From Acinetobacter sp. A47 (lineage in GTDB: Bacteria; Pseudomonadota; Gammaproteobacteria; Pseudomonadales; Moraxellaceae), in NCBI RefSeq assembly GCF_000805455.1, contig NZ_JSUS01000032.1, forward strand, positions 496,001 through 560,000: a stretch of DNA of 64,000 nt. Direction: 5' to 3'. The position numbers and the translations under genes are program-made. The notes below the pieces were generated by a model. That model ran no database searches. It was not told where the DNA came from and was given only the letters and a program-made list of their open reading frames with translations. Position 1 is the stretch's first letter; every line of letters begins with the position of its first letter. This document shows positions 18,119 to 26,529 of the stretch, piece after piece.

Positions 18119-18134
18119 TGGCACCAATCTTGCT
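18119..18134 (+). promoter_or_regulatory. Sigma-54 promoter of nasT-nasS
   Basis: TGGCACCAATCTTGCT is an almost perfect -24/-12 element with GG-N10-GC spacing. The expected start near 18145 lies 55 bases before the nasT ATG. A CACAGC/GCTGTG dyad in that leader (18150-18173) may be an RNA hairpin. Confidence 0.7.
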
Positions 18135-18199
18135 TCAAAAGCCTAGGACACAGCGGATGGACTCGGCTGTGCTTTCACTTAGCGTTGACCTATTGACTT

Positions 18200-18790
18200 A
18201 TGCCGAAACTCAAGATCGCTCTTATCGATGACGACCAGGCCCGGGCTAAATACCTAAAAGCCTGCCTGATTGAACATGACTTTGATGTCGTGGCATGTTT
18301 TACGCTGGATCATTTCAGTCTATTTAAACTGGAACACCTACAGGCAGATGTGATTCTGCTGGATATGGATCATCCACATCGTGATGTGATTGAGAGCTGT
18401 GTCAGCAACTTTGACCTGCCGACGGTCCTGTTTACCAAAAATGCAGATAAGGACACCATTAAGCAAACCATTGATGCCGGTATTACTGCCTATATTGTCG
18501 ATGGAATTGACCCGAGCCGTTTGCATACCATTCTGGACATTTCAATTGAGCAATATAAAAAACATAAAAAGTTGGAAGGTGACCTTAAAGAAGCCAAGAC
18601 CAGACTTGCAGATCGCAAAGATATCGAGAAAGCCAAGGTACTGCTGATGCAACTGCACGGACTGAGCGAAGACACGGCATTTCAGTTACTCAGAAAAAAT
18701 GCCATGCGTCATCGTATGACCATTGGTGAAATGGCACGACGATTACTCGATGCACAGCAACTTTTAAACAATCAGTTAAAGGATGGGTAA
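18200..18790 (+). CDS. nasT: Nitrate-responsive antiterminator, ANTAR type
   Basis: Cytoplasmic RNA-binding regulator of 196 residues: a pseudo-receiver domain (about 4-120, starting KIALIDDDQARAKYL) and a C-terminal ANTAR domain (about 130-190, with DIEKAKVLLMQLHGLSEDTAFQLLRKNAMRH). In NasS-NasT systems, NasT binds hairpins in the nitrate operon leader and prevents premature termination when nitrate is present. The TAA stop is followed directly by the nasS ATG, so the two are co-translated. No clear ribosome site before the ATG. Divergent from the nitrate operon it should control. Confidence 0.92.
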   Translation: MPKLKIALIDDDQARAKYLKACLIEHDFDVVACFTLDHFSLFKLEHLQADVILLDMDHPHRDVIESCVSNFDLPTVLFTKNADKDTIKQTIDAGITAYIVDGIDPSRLHTILDISIEQYKKHKKLEGDLKEAKTRLADRKDIEKAKVLLMQLHGLSEDTAFQLLRKNAMRHRMTIGEMARRLLDAQQLLNNQLKDG

Positions 18791-19828
18791 ATGGTGGATT
18801 TTGCCAGATTAGAAAAGACCGAATTACAGCTCGGCTATATCCCTTTACTCGATTGTGTCGCCCTGCTCTGGGCCAAACAACGCGGTTTTTTTGCCGACAA
18901 CGGACTGGATGTGCAACTGCTAAAAGAAGCGTCTTGGGCCAGTCTACGTGACCGTCTGGCTTTTGGCCTGCTCGATGCTGCACACTGCCTGTCTGCAATG
19001 CTGCCTGCCGCGGCAATCGGAGCAGACCAGATCGGGATTCCCTTACAAACGCCGCTGGTATTGAGTGAAAACCGGGCCTTTATCAGTATCAGCCAGAAGC
19101 TATGCCACCAACTCGACATACAGCCTCAGGATTCAGCAGCAGCCTCTGCCCATAAAATGGTACAGCATATCCGGCAGCACCACGCCCTTTCTCTGGCTCA
19201 TGTATTCCAGCATTCAATTCATCATTACTGTTTAAGAGAATGGCTGGCATTGGCCGATGTTGAACTGGCGCAAGCCCTACAGCTGAAAACCTTACCGCCA
19301 CCCTATATGGTAGAGGCGATCCGCAAGCAGGTGATTGAGGGCTTTTGTGTCGGTGAACCCTGGAATACTCAGGCCGAACTTCAAGGCCTGAGCCATATTG
19401 TCTGTTCTAGCCAGCAGATCATCCCGAGTGTTGCAGATAAGGTGCTTGCCGTGACACAGGACTGGGCCAGACAACATCCCAATACGTTAATTGCACTCAG
19501 TCGTGCCATTCTGAAAGCCCAACAGGAATTACGGCAACTGCAAGATTTCACACAGGTCTGGCAAATGCTGATCGACTTTAATGTCATTCAGTTTCCCTGC
19601 TCGGCAGAAATCCATGTAGAGAAATATTTTAGTATCCAGAAGATTATCCGGAACTTTGTGCAGGAGAATGCCGAACCGAAAGTGACAGATTTTGAATGGC
19701 TATTTCAGCAAATGTATAAGTGGAATAACTTACCGCCAAAAGACATGTCCTCTGCTGAGTATGCGCAAAACTGCCTGTTAGGCACAATCTATCAGGCGGC
19801 CAGAACAGCCCTGCAAGACAATAAATAA
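18791..19828 (+). CDS. nasS: Nitrate sensor, NrtA/CmpA-like
   Basis: A 345-residue protein of the NrtA/CmpA periplasmic nitrate-binding fold, but without a signal peptide, so cytoplasmic as expected for NasS. The start LGYIPLLDCVALLWAKQRGFF matches the first strand-helix of the family; GEPWN and the central substrate lobe follow. Known NasS proteins hold NasT inactive and release it on binding nitrate or nitrite. The gene abuts nasT (TAAATG). A hairpin lies shortly after the stop. Confidence 0.92.
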   Translation: MVDFARLEKTELQLGYIPLLDCVALLWAKQRGFFADNGLDVQLLKEASWASLRDRLAFGLLDAAHCLSAMLPAAAIGADQIGIPLQTPLVLSENRAFISISQKLCHQLDIQPQDSAAASAHKMVQHIRQHHALSLAHVFQHSIHHYCLREWLALADVELAQALQLKTLPPPYMVEAIRKQVIEGFCVGEPWNTQAELQGLSHIVCSSQQIIPSVADKVLAVTQDWARQHPNTLIALSRAILKAQQELRQLQDFTQVWQMLIDFNVIQFPCSAEIHVEKYFSIQKIIRNFVQENAEPKVTDFEWLFQQMYKWNNLPPKDMSSAEYAQNCLLGTIYQAARTALQDNK

Positions 19829-19834
19829 AAAAAA

Positions 19835-19858
19835 GCTGTCCTGAAGTACCAGAACAGC
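19835..19858 (+). terminator. Hairpin after nasS
   Basis: Imperfect stem GCTGTcCTG / CAGaACAGC six bases after the nasS stop, preceded by an A-run but without a following T-run. Weak terminator candidate. Confidence 0.4.
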
Positions 19859-20540
19859 ATTGAAAGACCCATAAGAGATGACGCCAATCAAATGTCATCT
19901 CTTAAGTGATTGTTATCATATGAAACTCATGCATATCTTTTTCGGACATTTTTATGTCATTAACTGCCATCTCAAAATCAGGTTTTCATCATTTTTGCCA
20001 ATAAGCACGGGCACGGCAATGTTCATTCTATAAACAGCATGCCAGAGCTACCCCAGCCCTCCGGTCTTGGCAATGTCTGGGTTTAATGTGAGCACCGCGC
20101 TTCTTGCCCGAGCGGTTGTACAAATCAGGTCAAACCACCAAGACCATCCAGTTTAAACAATAAAAACAAATGGTTATTTAATTGAAATCATTTTTTGGGT
20201 GCAAATAATGCTAAACTTAAACTGCTTGCTTATGCCATGCGGGCAAGCCGGGAAACCGCAAGCCAGACGATAGCGCAAGGAACGAGTTACACAAATCCCA
20301 TGAACGAATTGGGTGAATTCGGTTTAAAATGTAAAAAAACCAAAATACGCTAAATTTTGTCATATTTTAACATTGCCAATTCCTTGCAAAGTTTTCATTA
20401 TATGCACCATGCTTGGTATGCAACTTTCTTCATCAATTAAAAGAAATTATAAAAAAATTGCGGAATTTTATGCCATAATAAGCAAACTTTGCAGACATCT
20501 TGCAAAAAATATTTGCAGTTTTAGAATTGGAGCAGGCTGA
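19859..20540. other. Long gene-free region upstream of aroQ
   Basis: No convincing coding frame. The middle (about 20030-20160) is less AT-rich than its flanks and holds the nested structure. A second palindrome, GCTTGC/GCAAGC, follows at about 20225-20250. The last 200 bases are AT-rich and should carry the promoter of the aroQ-accB-accC operon. Confidence 0.5.
20063..20145. ncRNA. Nested inverted-repeat structure, possible RNA
   Basis: Three nested stems fold this stretch: GGTCTTGG/CCAAGACC (20063-20070 with 20138-20145, 8 bp), GGTTT/AAACC (20080-20084 with 20132-20136) and ACCGC/GCGGT (20094-20098 with 20112-20116). It lies in the 712-base gap between nasS and aroQ. It could be a small RNA on either strand, a leader element of aroQ-accBC, or a dispersed palindromic repeat. 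I cannot name it. Confidence 0.35.
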
Positions 20541-20990
20541 ATGAGCTCAACCATTTTGGTGATTCACGGACCGAATTTGAACTTGCTAGGAAAGCGCGAA
20601 CCAGAAGTTTATGGTTATCTCACCTTGGACGATATTAACCGGCAACTCGCCGCTCAGGCTAAACATGCATCATTTACACTAGATACTTTTCAAAGCAACT
20701 GGGAAGGCGCGATTGTTGACCGCATTCATCAGGCACAAGCTGAAGGCGTAAAATTCATCATTATCAACCCTGCTGCCCTGACCCATACTTCCGTTGCCCT
20801 ACGCGATGCCCTGCTGGGTGTTGCCATCCCGTTTATTGAGGTTCACCTGTCAAATGTTCACGCACGTGAAGCGTTTCGTCATCACTCATATTTATCAGAT
20901 AAAGCCATTGGCGTGATTTGTGGCTTAGGTGCCAAGGGTTATTCCTTCGCACTCGATTACGCTATCGAAAAAATTCAATCTTCTAACTAA
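20541..20990 (+). CDS. aroQ: 3-dehydroquinate dehydratase, type II
   Basis: Cytoplasmic enzyme of 149 residues converting 3-dehydroquinate to 3-dehydroshikimate, the third step of the shikimate pathway. Type II features: [17 protein letters not shown] at the N-terminus with the catalytic Tyr of the flexible loop, [14 protein letters not shown], and the [21 protein letters not shown] active-site segment. Usual dodecameric family length. GGAG stands eight bases before the ATG. It is followed after 27 bases by accB, an arrangement common in gammaproteobacteria. Confidence 0.96.
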   Translation: MSSTILVIHGPNLNLLGKREPEVYGYLTLDDINRQLAAQAKHASFTLDTFQSNWEGAIVDRIHQAQAEGVKFIIINPAALTHTSVALRDALLGVAIPFIEVHLSNVHAREAFRHHSYLSDKAIGVICGLGAKGYSFALDYAIEKIQSSN

Positions 20991-21017
20991 TTTCAAACAC
21001 ATTAGGAATGCTGACTC

Positions 21018-21440
21018 ATGGATATCCGTAAAATCAAGAAACTCATCGACTTGATGATTGAATCTGACTTACAGGCGATTGAAGTTAAGGAAGGTGACCA
21101 GTCCATCTCTTTAACCCGTCCTACCCCTGTATATGCGGCAGCTCCAGTCGCAGCAGCGCCGGCAGCTCCTGCTCCAGCGGCTCCTGCAGCAAAAACACCT
21201 CGCGGTGCAGTCGAAACCTCACCAATGGTAGGCGTGTTCTATGCCGCACCAAGTCCGGGTGAAGCACCATTTGTAAATGTAGGCCAAACCGTTTCTGCGG
21301 GTGAAACTTTAGGCATCATCGAAGCCATGAAAATCATGAACCCGATTGAAGCAACAAAGAGCGGTGTCATTGAAGAAATTTTAGTGAAAAACGGTGAAGT
21401 GATCCAGTTTGGTCAACCACTTTTCCGCTACCGTGCGTAA
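21018..21440 (+). CDS. accB: Biotin carboxyl carrier protein of acetyl-CoA carboxylase
   Basis: A 140-residue carrier subunit. The N-terminal helix ([16 protein letters not shown]) is followed by an Ala/Pro-rich linker (about 38-62) and a C-terminal biotinyl domain with the EAMKIMN biotinylation motif, in which the Lys carries biotin. It shuttles carboxylated biotin between AccC and the carboxyltransferase for malonyl-CoA synthesis. Seventeen bases separate its stop from the accC start, so the two are co-expressed. Confidence 0.97.
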   Translation: MDIRKIKKLIDLMIESDLQAIEVKEGDQSISLTRPTPVYAAAPVAAAPAAPAPAAPAAKTPRGAVETSPMVGVFYAAPSPGEAPFVNVGQTVSAGETLGIIEAMKIMNPIEATKSGVIEEILVKNGEVIQFGQPLFRYRA

Positions 21441-21457
21441 TCAGTTTGGGGATTCCT

Positions 21458-22822
21458 ATGTTGCAAAAAGTACTAATTGCAAACCGTGGTGAAATCGCTT
21501 TACGAATTACTCGGGCTTGTAAAACTCTTGGCATTAAAACCGTGGGCATCTATTCAGATGCCGACAAAGACTTGATGCACTTACGCTTTGTTGATGAAGC
21601 CGTATGTATTGGGCCAGGTACCACAAGTGAAAGCTATTTAAATATTCCTGCGATTATTACTGCTGCAGAAATTACGGGTGCAGATGCCATCCATCCGGGT
21701 TATGGCTTCTTGTCTGAAAATGCTGAATTTGCTGAAATTGTAGAAAGCTCTGGCTTTATTTTCATCGGCCCTCGCCCTGAACATATCCGTCTGATGGGCA
21801 ATAAGGTTTCTGCCATTATTGCCATGAAAAAAGCCGGTGTTCCAACCGTACCGGGTTGCGATCATGCCGTTACAATCCACAATGCCCTTGCAGAAGCAAA
21901 AGAGATCGGTTTTCCGCTGATTGTCAAAGCTGCTGCCGGTGGTGGTGGTCGCGGCATGCGTATTGTAGAGCGTGTTGACACCCTGCTTGAATCGGTTCAG
22001 GCAGCGCAGCGTGATGCTGAAATGTGGTTTGGTGACGATACCGTTTATATGGAACGTTTCTTGCAGAAACCTCGCCATGTCGAAGTACAGGTTCTGGGAG
22101 ACGGTAATGGTCATGCCATTCATTTATATGACCGTGACTGTTCTTTACAGCGCCGCCATCAGAAAGTACTGGAAGAAGCACCAGCACCGAACCTGCCAGA
22201 ACAGGCACGCGCAGACATTTTAGAAGCGTGTGTCAATGCCTGTAAATTAATGCAGTATCGTGGTGCGGGTACTTTTGAGTTCCTGTTTGAAGATGGTGAA
22301 TTTTTCTTTATCGAGATGAATACACGTGTTCAGGTCGAGCATCCGGTAACTGAAATGGTGACAGGTGTCGACATTATTGAACAGCAACTTCGTATTGCCG
22401 CAGGTCTGGGTCTGGAACTGGAACAAGAGCAAATCGAGGTAAAAGGCCATGCGATCGAATGTCGTATCAATGCCGAAGACCCGACTACGTTCCTGCCTTC
22501 ACCGGGCAAGATTGAAAGCTTCTATGCACCAGGTGGTGCAGGTATCCGCCTCGATTCGCATATCTATCAAGGCTATAGCATCCCGCCATACTATGACTCG
22601 ATGATTGCAAAATTGATTGCTCATGGTAAGGATCGCGAAACATCATTGGCCCGTATGCGTCAGGCCTTAGATGAAATGATTTTGACAGGGATTAAAACCA
22701 ATATTCCGTTGCATAAAGACCTTATCCTGCAAGATAAGAATTTCTGTGAACAGGCAATGGATATTCATTATCTCGAGAAGCATTTGCTCAAACAGCTAGA
22801 ACCGCAAGCTGAAAAAGCCTAA
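21458..22822 (+). CDS. accC: Biotin carboxylase of acetyl-CoA carboxylase
   Basis: ATP-grasp enzyme of 454 residues that carboxylates the biotin on AccB. It begins [17 protein letters not shown]; the glycine-rich ATP loop is [12 protein letters not shown], with catalytic [11 protein letters not shown] and [16 protein letters not shown] use ATG 21458, preceded by GGGGAT; an in-frame TTG four codons earlier is unlikely. Last gene of the operon, followed by a strong terminator. Confidence 0.97.
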   Translation: MLQKVLIANRGEIALRITRACKTLGIKTVGIYSDADKDLMHLRFVDEAVCIGPGTTSESYLNIPAIITAAEITGADAIHPGYGFLSENAEFAEIVESSGFIFIGPRPEHIRLMGNKVSAIIAMKKAGVPTVPGCDHAVTIHNALAEAKEIGFPLIVKAAAGGGGRGMRIVERVDTLLESVQAAQRDAEMWFGDDTVYMERFLQKPRHVEVQVLGDGNGHAIHLYDRDCSLQRRHQKVLEEAPAPNLPEQARADILEACVNACKLMQYRGAGTFEFLFEDGEFFFIEMNTRVQVEHPVTEMVTGVDIIEQQLRIAAGLGLELEQEQIEVKGHAIECRINAEDPTTFLPSPGKIESFYAPGGAGIRLDSHIYQGYSIPPYYDSMIAKLIAHGKDRETSLARMRQALDEMILTGIKTNIPLHKDLILQDKNFCEQAMDIHYLEKHLLKQLEPQAEKA

Positions 22823-22824
22823 TT

Positions 22825-22855
22825 AAAAAAGCCTCTTCACTGAAGAGGCTTTTTT
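22825..22855. terminator. Bidirectional terminator
   Basis: GCCTCTTC-act-GAAGAGGC stem flanked by an A-run and a T-run, ending accC on the plus strand and the exported protein gene on the minus strand. Confidence 0.85.
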
Positions 22856-22868
22856 ATTTTCATCTGTT

Positions 22869-23348
22869 TTAAGGTAATACACGGCGCAACGTCGCAAAGC
22901 ATTTATCACCTTTTTCATTGGCACAAAAATCGATGGTGTGGTCATTGGACCATTTGACAAAATACTGGGACACCTCTCCGGTCTGGTCCTGTGCCTGACC
23001 GGAACAGTCTTTTTCATTATTGTCATACTTGATCTGCAAGATCAGCGCCGGTAAACGCTCTTTATGATCTTCCGAAGGTTGGTAATCATATAAGCCGTAT
23101 GACCATTCCTGACCACTCTTAATGACCACATCACTTGAACCACGAAAATTATAGTATTCCACACATTTTTTATTATTCGGGATTTCCATTCCCCATAAGC
23201 CCATAATCTCGGGACGTGTCGTTACACGAATCGCATTCGCCTTAGTCACCTGCTGAGGCGCTGGCGCGGCCTTGTTATTTACGACCGTCTCTGCCATAGT
23301 CCATGTTGAGCAAGCCCATAATAATCCAATAATATAAATATTTTTCAT
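22869..23348 (-). CDS. Exported hypothetical protein
   Basis: A 159-residue protein starting MKNIYIIGLLWACSTWTMAET, a typical signal peptide with probable cleavage after TMA, so periplasmic or outer-membrane associated. The mature part has four Cys (in KKCVEYY, KDCSGQ, DFCANE and DKCFATL) that could form two disulfides, and a Gly-Trp segment (MGLWGMEIP). I chose ATG 23348 because the signal peptide begins there; the frame extends 24 codons upstream without signal-like sequence. Not a family I can name. Confidence 0.7.
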   Translation of the reverse strand: MKNIYIIGLLWACSTWTMAETVVNNKAAPAPQQVTKANAIRVTTRPEIMGLWGMEIPNNKKCVEYYNFRGSSDVVIKSGQEWSYGLYDYQPSEDHKERLPALILQIKYDNNEKDCSGQAQDQTGEVSQYFVKWSNDHTIDFCANEKGDKCFATLRRVLP

Positions 23349-23551
23349 AGATTTAATTAAGTCGTCATCTAAAACGGTGCATGCGCTTAAATTAGCATAT
23401 TTTTGATTAAAAACATGCATTCATAACCATATAGACACAATATTTTTGGCATGTAATTTTATTGATTGTTCTGTTATTTTTTCAGGTATTCTATTTTACC
23501 AATTATATTTATTTTGACTTTATAAAAATTTAGCTGCAGGGATCAAAAGCC

Positions 23552-25042
23552 ATGAAATTTTCTGAATATGTACAATATGATGGTCTTGGACTGGCCCAGT
23601 TAGTCAAAACCAAACAAATTCATGCTGCCGAACTCCTGGAAACCGCACTACAACGCACCCAGCAGGTCAATCCCAAACTCAATGCGGTCATTATTCCCAT
23701 GTATGAACAGGCCAGACAACGTGCCAGTCAAGAACGTTCTGGCGCATTTGCAGGGGTTCCGTTTCTGGTAAAAGACCTGTTTCAGGAATACCAGGGCATC
23801 CCGACCTCCTATGGCAGTCATGCGCTGAAAAAACGCAATTATATTCCAGACTTTAATGCAGAAATTGTCAATCGCTGGGAAAAAACCGGAATTGTTACCT
23901 TTGGTCGTACCAACACCCCGGAGTTTGGCATTAAAGGCATTACCGAACCCGAAGCTTGGGGGCCGTGCCATAATCCATGGAATTTAAAACATAATAGCGG
24001 AGGTTCATCTGGTGGCTCAGCCTCTGCGGTGGCGGCAGGCCTAGTTCCGATAGCCGGTGCTGGCGATGGCGGAGGTTCGATCCGTATTCCAGCCTCCTAT
24101 TGTGGTTTATTTGGCCTGAAACCTAGTCGTGGACGTACGCCTTGGGGGCCACAATTCAGTGAAGCGATGCACGGCGCAGCCATGCAGCATGTATTGAGCA
24201 AAACCGTACGAGACAGTGCAGCCATGCTTGATGCCGAGCAAGGCCCCGAACAAACCTCACTATTTAGAATTGAAGCGCCTGCACAGGCATACTCCGAGAT
24301 CATTCAACAGCCGCCTAAAAAACTCAGAATCGCGTTTAATACCCGCTCCCCGATTGGCACCAAAGTCTCTCAAGATGCCATTCAGGCGGTGCAACAAACG
24401 GCGAAACTACTGGAATCATTAGGGCATATCGTGGTAGAAGATGCCCCTAAAATAGATGGTCTGGCCTTGGCAAAAGACTTCGTGACTACATGGTTTAGCC
24501 AGTTTTCTTATATGCAGGCACAGATCAAACAGCAATATGGAGCAACCGATCAGGATTTTGAACTGGATTCGGTCGCATTGGCCGCTTTCGGAGCCAAAAC
24601 CACAGCTACGCAATATATTCATACCCTTGATAATTGGGGCCTCTATACCACTCAGATGAATATTTTCTTTGAACAATATGACCTGTATCTTACCCCTAGC
24701 ACCGCTTCAGTGGCGCCAAAGAACGGTGAAGTTGCAACCCCAGCCTGGCAGAAACCGATATTGAAAGGCTTGTTAAAGCTGGGCAAAGCGTATTATCTCG
24801 CTCAAGGTAAACTGGTGGAAAAAATGGTACAGGACAATTTAAGCTGGGTACCATTTACCCAGCTGGCCAATGTCACAGGCTTGCCTGCCATGTCGGTTCC
24901 CCTGTACTGGAATAAAAACGGCCTGCCTTTGGGTAGCCAGTTTATTGCGCCGTCTGGACGGGAAGACCGTTTACTGCAACTGGCGGCACAACTGGAACAG
25001 GCTCAACCGTGGTTGCCACGCTATACGCATATTCAAGTTTAG
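23552..25042 (+). CDS. Amidase signature family hydrolase
   Basis: Cytoplasmic amidase of 496 residues. The Ser-cisSer-Lys catalytic set is visible: K74 in FLVKDLF, the GGSSGGSAS segment at about 150-157, and the nucleophile S176 in GDGGGSIRIPAS. Closest in feel to 6-aminohexanoate-cyclic-dimer hydrolase-like and other general amidases acting on carboxamides; the substrate cannot be read. The GatA-specific partner genes are absent, so it is not the tRNA amidotransferase. It converges with the MFS gene, stops one base apart. Confidence 0.88.
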   Translation: MKFSEYVQYDGLGLAQLVKTKQIHAAELLETALQRTQQVNPKLNAVIIPMYEQARQRASQERSGAFAGVPFLVKDLFQEYQGIPTSYGSHALKKRNYIPDFNAEIVNRWEKTGIVTFGRTNTPEFGIKGITEPEAWGPCHNPWNLKHNSGGSSGGSASAVAAGLVPIAGAGDGGGSIRIPASYCGLFGLKPSRGRTPWGPQFSEAMHGAAMQHVLSKTVRDSAAMLDAEQGPEQTSLFRIEAPAQAYSEIIQQPPKKLRIAFNTRSPIGTKVSQDAIQAVQQTAKLLESLGHIVVEDAPKIDGLALAKDFVTTWFSQFSYMQAQIKQQYGATDQDFELDSVALAAFGAKTTATQYIHTLDNWGLYTTQMNIFFEQYDLYLTPSTASVAPKNGEVATPAWQKPILKGLLKLGKAYYLAQGKLVEKMVQDNLSWVPFTQLANVTGLPAMSVPLYWNKNGLPLGSQFIAPSGREDRLLQLAAQLEQAQPWLPRYTHIQV

Positions 25043-25043
25043 T

Positions 25044-26213
25044 TTAACTGCGGGCTGCTGCTTCAACCCGATTCGGCAACCATACCACCAATAACAGCCC
25101 CAGCAAGACCACCACACTGGCACAGAAAAAGATGGTCATGCCTGAAAGCATCTGCCAGTAATGCCCTGCCAATAAACTGCCAGATGCCACACCTAAGCCC
25201 CACATGGTGCTATACAATGCCTGACCACGGCCTTGTTGCTCCGCTGAAAAGTACTGAAAAATGACTTTCATGGCAATCAGGTGAAATAACCCGAAACTAA
25301 AGGCATGTAAGCTTTGTGCAAGTAACTGCCCCAAATAGTAGTTTTTCAGGCTTCCTACCAGCAACCAGCGTAAACTGGTTAAGAGTAAACAGATCATCAC
25401 CAGTGTCCGCCAGGAAAACCGGATAAAAAAGACCTTTTGTGCGACCGCAAACATGATGATCTCGGCAATGACGCCCATGGCCCATAAACTGCCGATCTGG
25501 GTGGTGCTATAACCGGTTTCTTTCAGAAAGTTGCTATAAAAACTATAAAATGGCGCCAGTGAAAACAGCAGAATAAATTCAATGCCAAAGAAAGCAGCAA
25601 CAGCCGGTTTTTTCAGTACCGGCCATAATGGCTGTAATTTTTTCTGAGAACTGGGTGCATGCACAGGTTCTTTAATAGTGAATGACCATAAGAAAGTCAG
25701 AAAAGAAACCGACAATAATAAAATGGGCAGCATGGCAACCGGAACAATTTCCAGTAATGCTCCAATCACAAATACCCCGACAATAAACCCGACCGAGCCC
25801 CACTTCCGCACTTTGCCATAGAGCTCGGCACGTTTTTCACCCAGCCAGAATAAGGTCACCCCCTCAAACTGCGCCAGAATGGCATTTTGAAAAAAGCTAA
25901 AAATCAGCATTAGCAAAGCCACCGATTGAAAGCTGTTTGGAATCACAAATATGGCGAACCAGATACAGGCTTCCATCCATGTTGCAATACGGACCAGAAG
26001 CATTCTTTTGCCTGATTTATCGGCAATCCAGCCCCAGATCAGCGGCGCAAAGAAACGGGTAATAATCGCAATTGAAGAAAGAATCCCGATCTCTTGATAG
26101 TTGAAACCCTGATCTTGCAGATACAGGTTCCAGTACGGCATGAAGGTCCCGACAATGGAATAATAAAACAGGTAGAAACCTGACAACCGGGCATGAATCG
26201 TAAGTGATGGCAT
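25044..26213 (-). CDS. MFS transporter, HcaT/PPP-like
   Basis: Inner-membrane MFS protein of about 389 residues resembling the HcaT (3-phenylpropionate) group: LSGFYLFYYSIVGTFMPYWNLYLQ at the first helix and a motif A-like segment APLIWGWIADKSGKRM. About 12 helices. I prefer the start at 26213 (MPSLTIHARL); an in-frame ATG 13 codons upstream is possible, and neither has a clear ribosome site. It converges with the amidase without a terminator gap. Substrate unknown. Confidence 0.83.
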   Translation of the reverse strand: MPSLTIHARLSGFYLFYYSIVGTFMPYWNLYLQDQGFNYQEIGILSSIAIITRFFAPLIWGWIADKSGKRMLLVRIATWMEACIWFAIFVIPNSFQSVALLMLIFSFFQNAILAQFEGVTLFWLGEKRAELYGKVRKWGSVGFIVGVFVIGALLEIVPVAMLPILLLSVSFLTFLWSFTIKEPVHAPSSQKKLQPLWPVLKKPAVAAFFGIEFILLFSLAPFYSFYSNFLKETGYSTTQIGSLWAMGVIAEIIMFAVAQKVFFIRFSWRTLVMICLLLTSLRWLLVGSLKNYYLGQLLAQSLHAFSFGLFHLIAMKVIFQYFSAEQQGRGQALYSTMWGLGVASGSLLAGHYWQMLSGMTIFFCASVVVLLGLLLVVWLPNRVEAAARS

Positions 26214-26479
26214 TGAACGAGGCACTAGAGAAAAGATATGGCCGATAAACAATAAAAAATGTTTTTATTTTTGATAGGCCGGTGAAATATATGATACCTC
26301 GAAAGCAGACGGGTCTACTATCAATTCATCCGGATTCTTGCATCCATACCACCTATTACATCAGCACAGCTTCGCCCGATAGCTTTGTTTTAAATTTTAG
26401 TCATACCTTTCAATAGCTTGGTTATTTATTTTAAAAACCCAGACAAAAATAAAATATCTTCCTATTTACCGCTTAAATT

Positions 26480-26495
26480 ATATCGTATACGATAT
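26480..26495. promoter_or_regulatory. GntR-type operator, copy 1 (APC permease)
   Basis: Perfect 16-bp palindrome ATATCGTATACGATAT, 35 bases before the permease start, overlapping a GATATT that could serve as -10. The identical sequence recurs before the porin and before the deaminase gene. Confidence 0.75.
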
Positions 26496-26529
26496 TCAAA
26501 ACAACTAAAGTGATATCGTTAAGGAAAAC

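Noticed and set aside
18158..18174. TGGACTCGGCTGTGCTT as a second sigma-54 promoter for nasT
   Set aside because: It has the GG-N10-GC spacing but poor flanks, and a far better match (TGGCACCAATCTTGCT) lies just upstream.
17952..18231. Two short plus-strand frames overlapping the nasT promoter region
   Set aside because: They cover the sigma-54 and NtrC-like elements, have no family resemblance and no ribosome sites.
21638..22123. 161-codon minus-strand frame inside accC
   Set aside because: Antisense shadow of a highly conserved essential gene.
23552..25042. Amidase gene as GatA of the tRNA amidotransferase
   Set aside because: No gatB or gatC neighbours, and the sequence is of the general amidase type.
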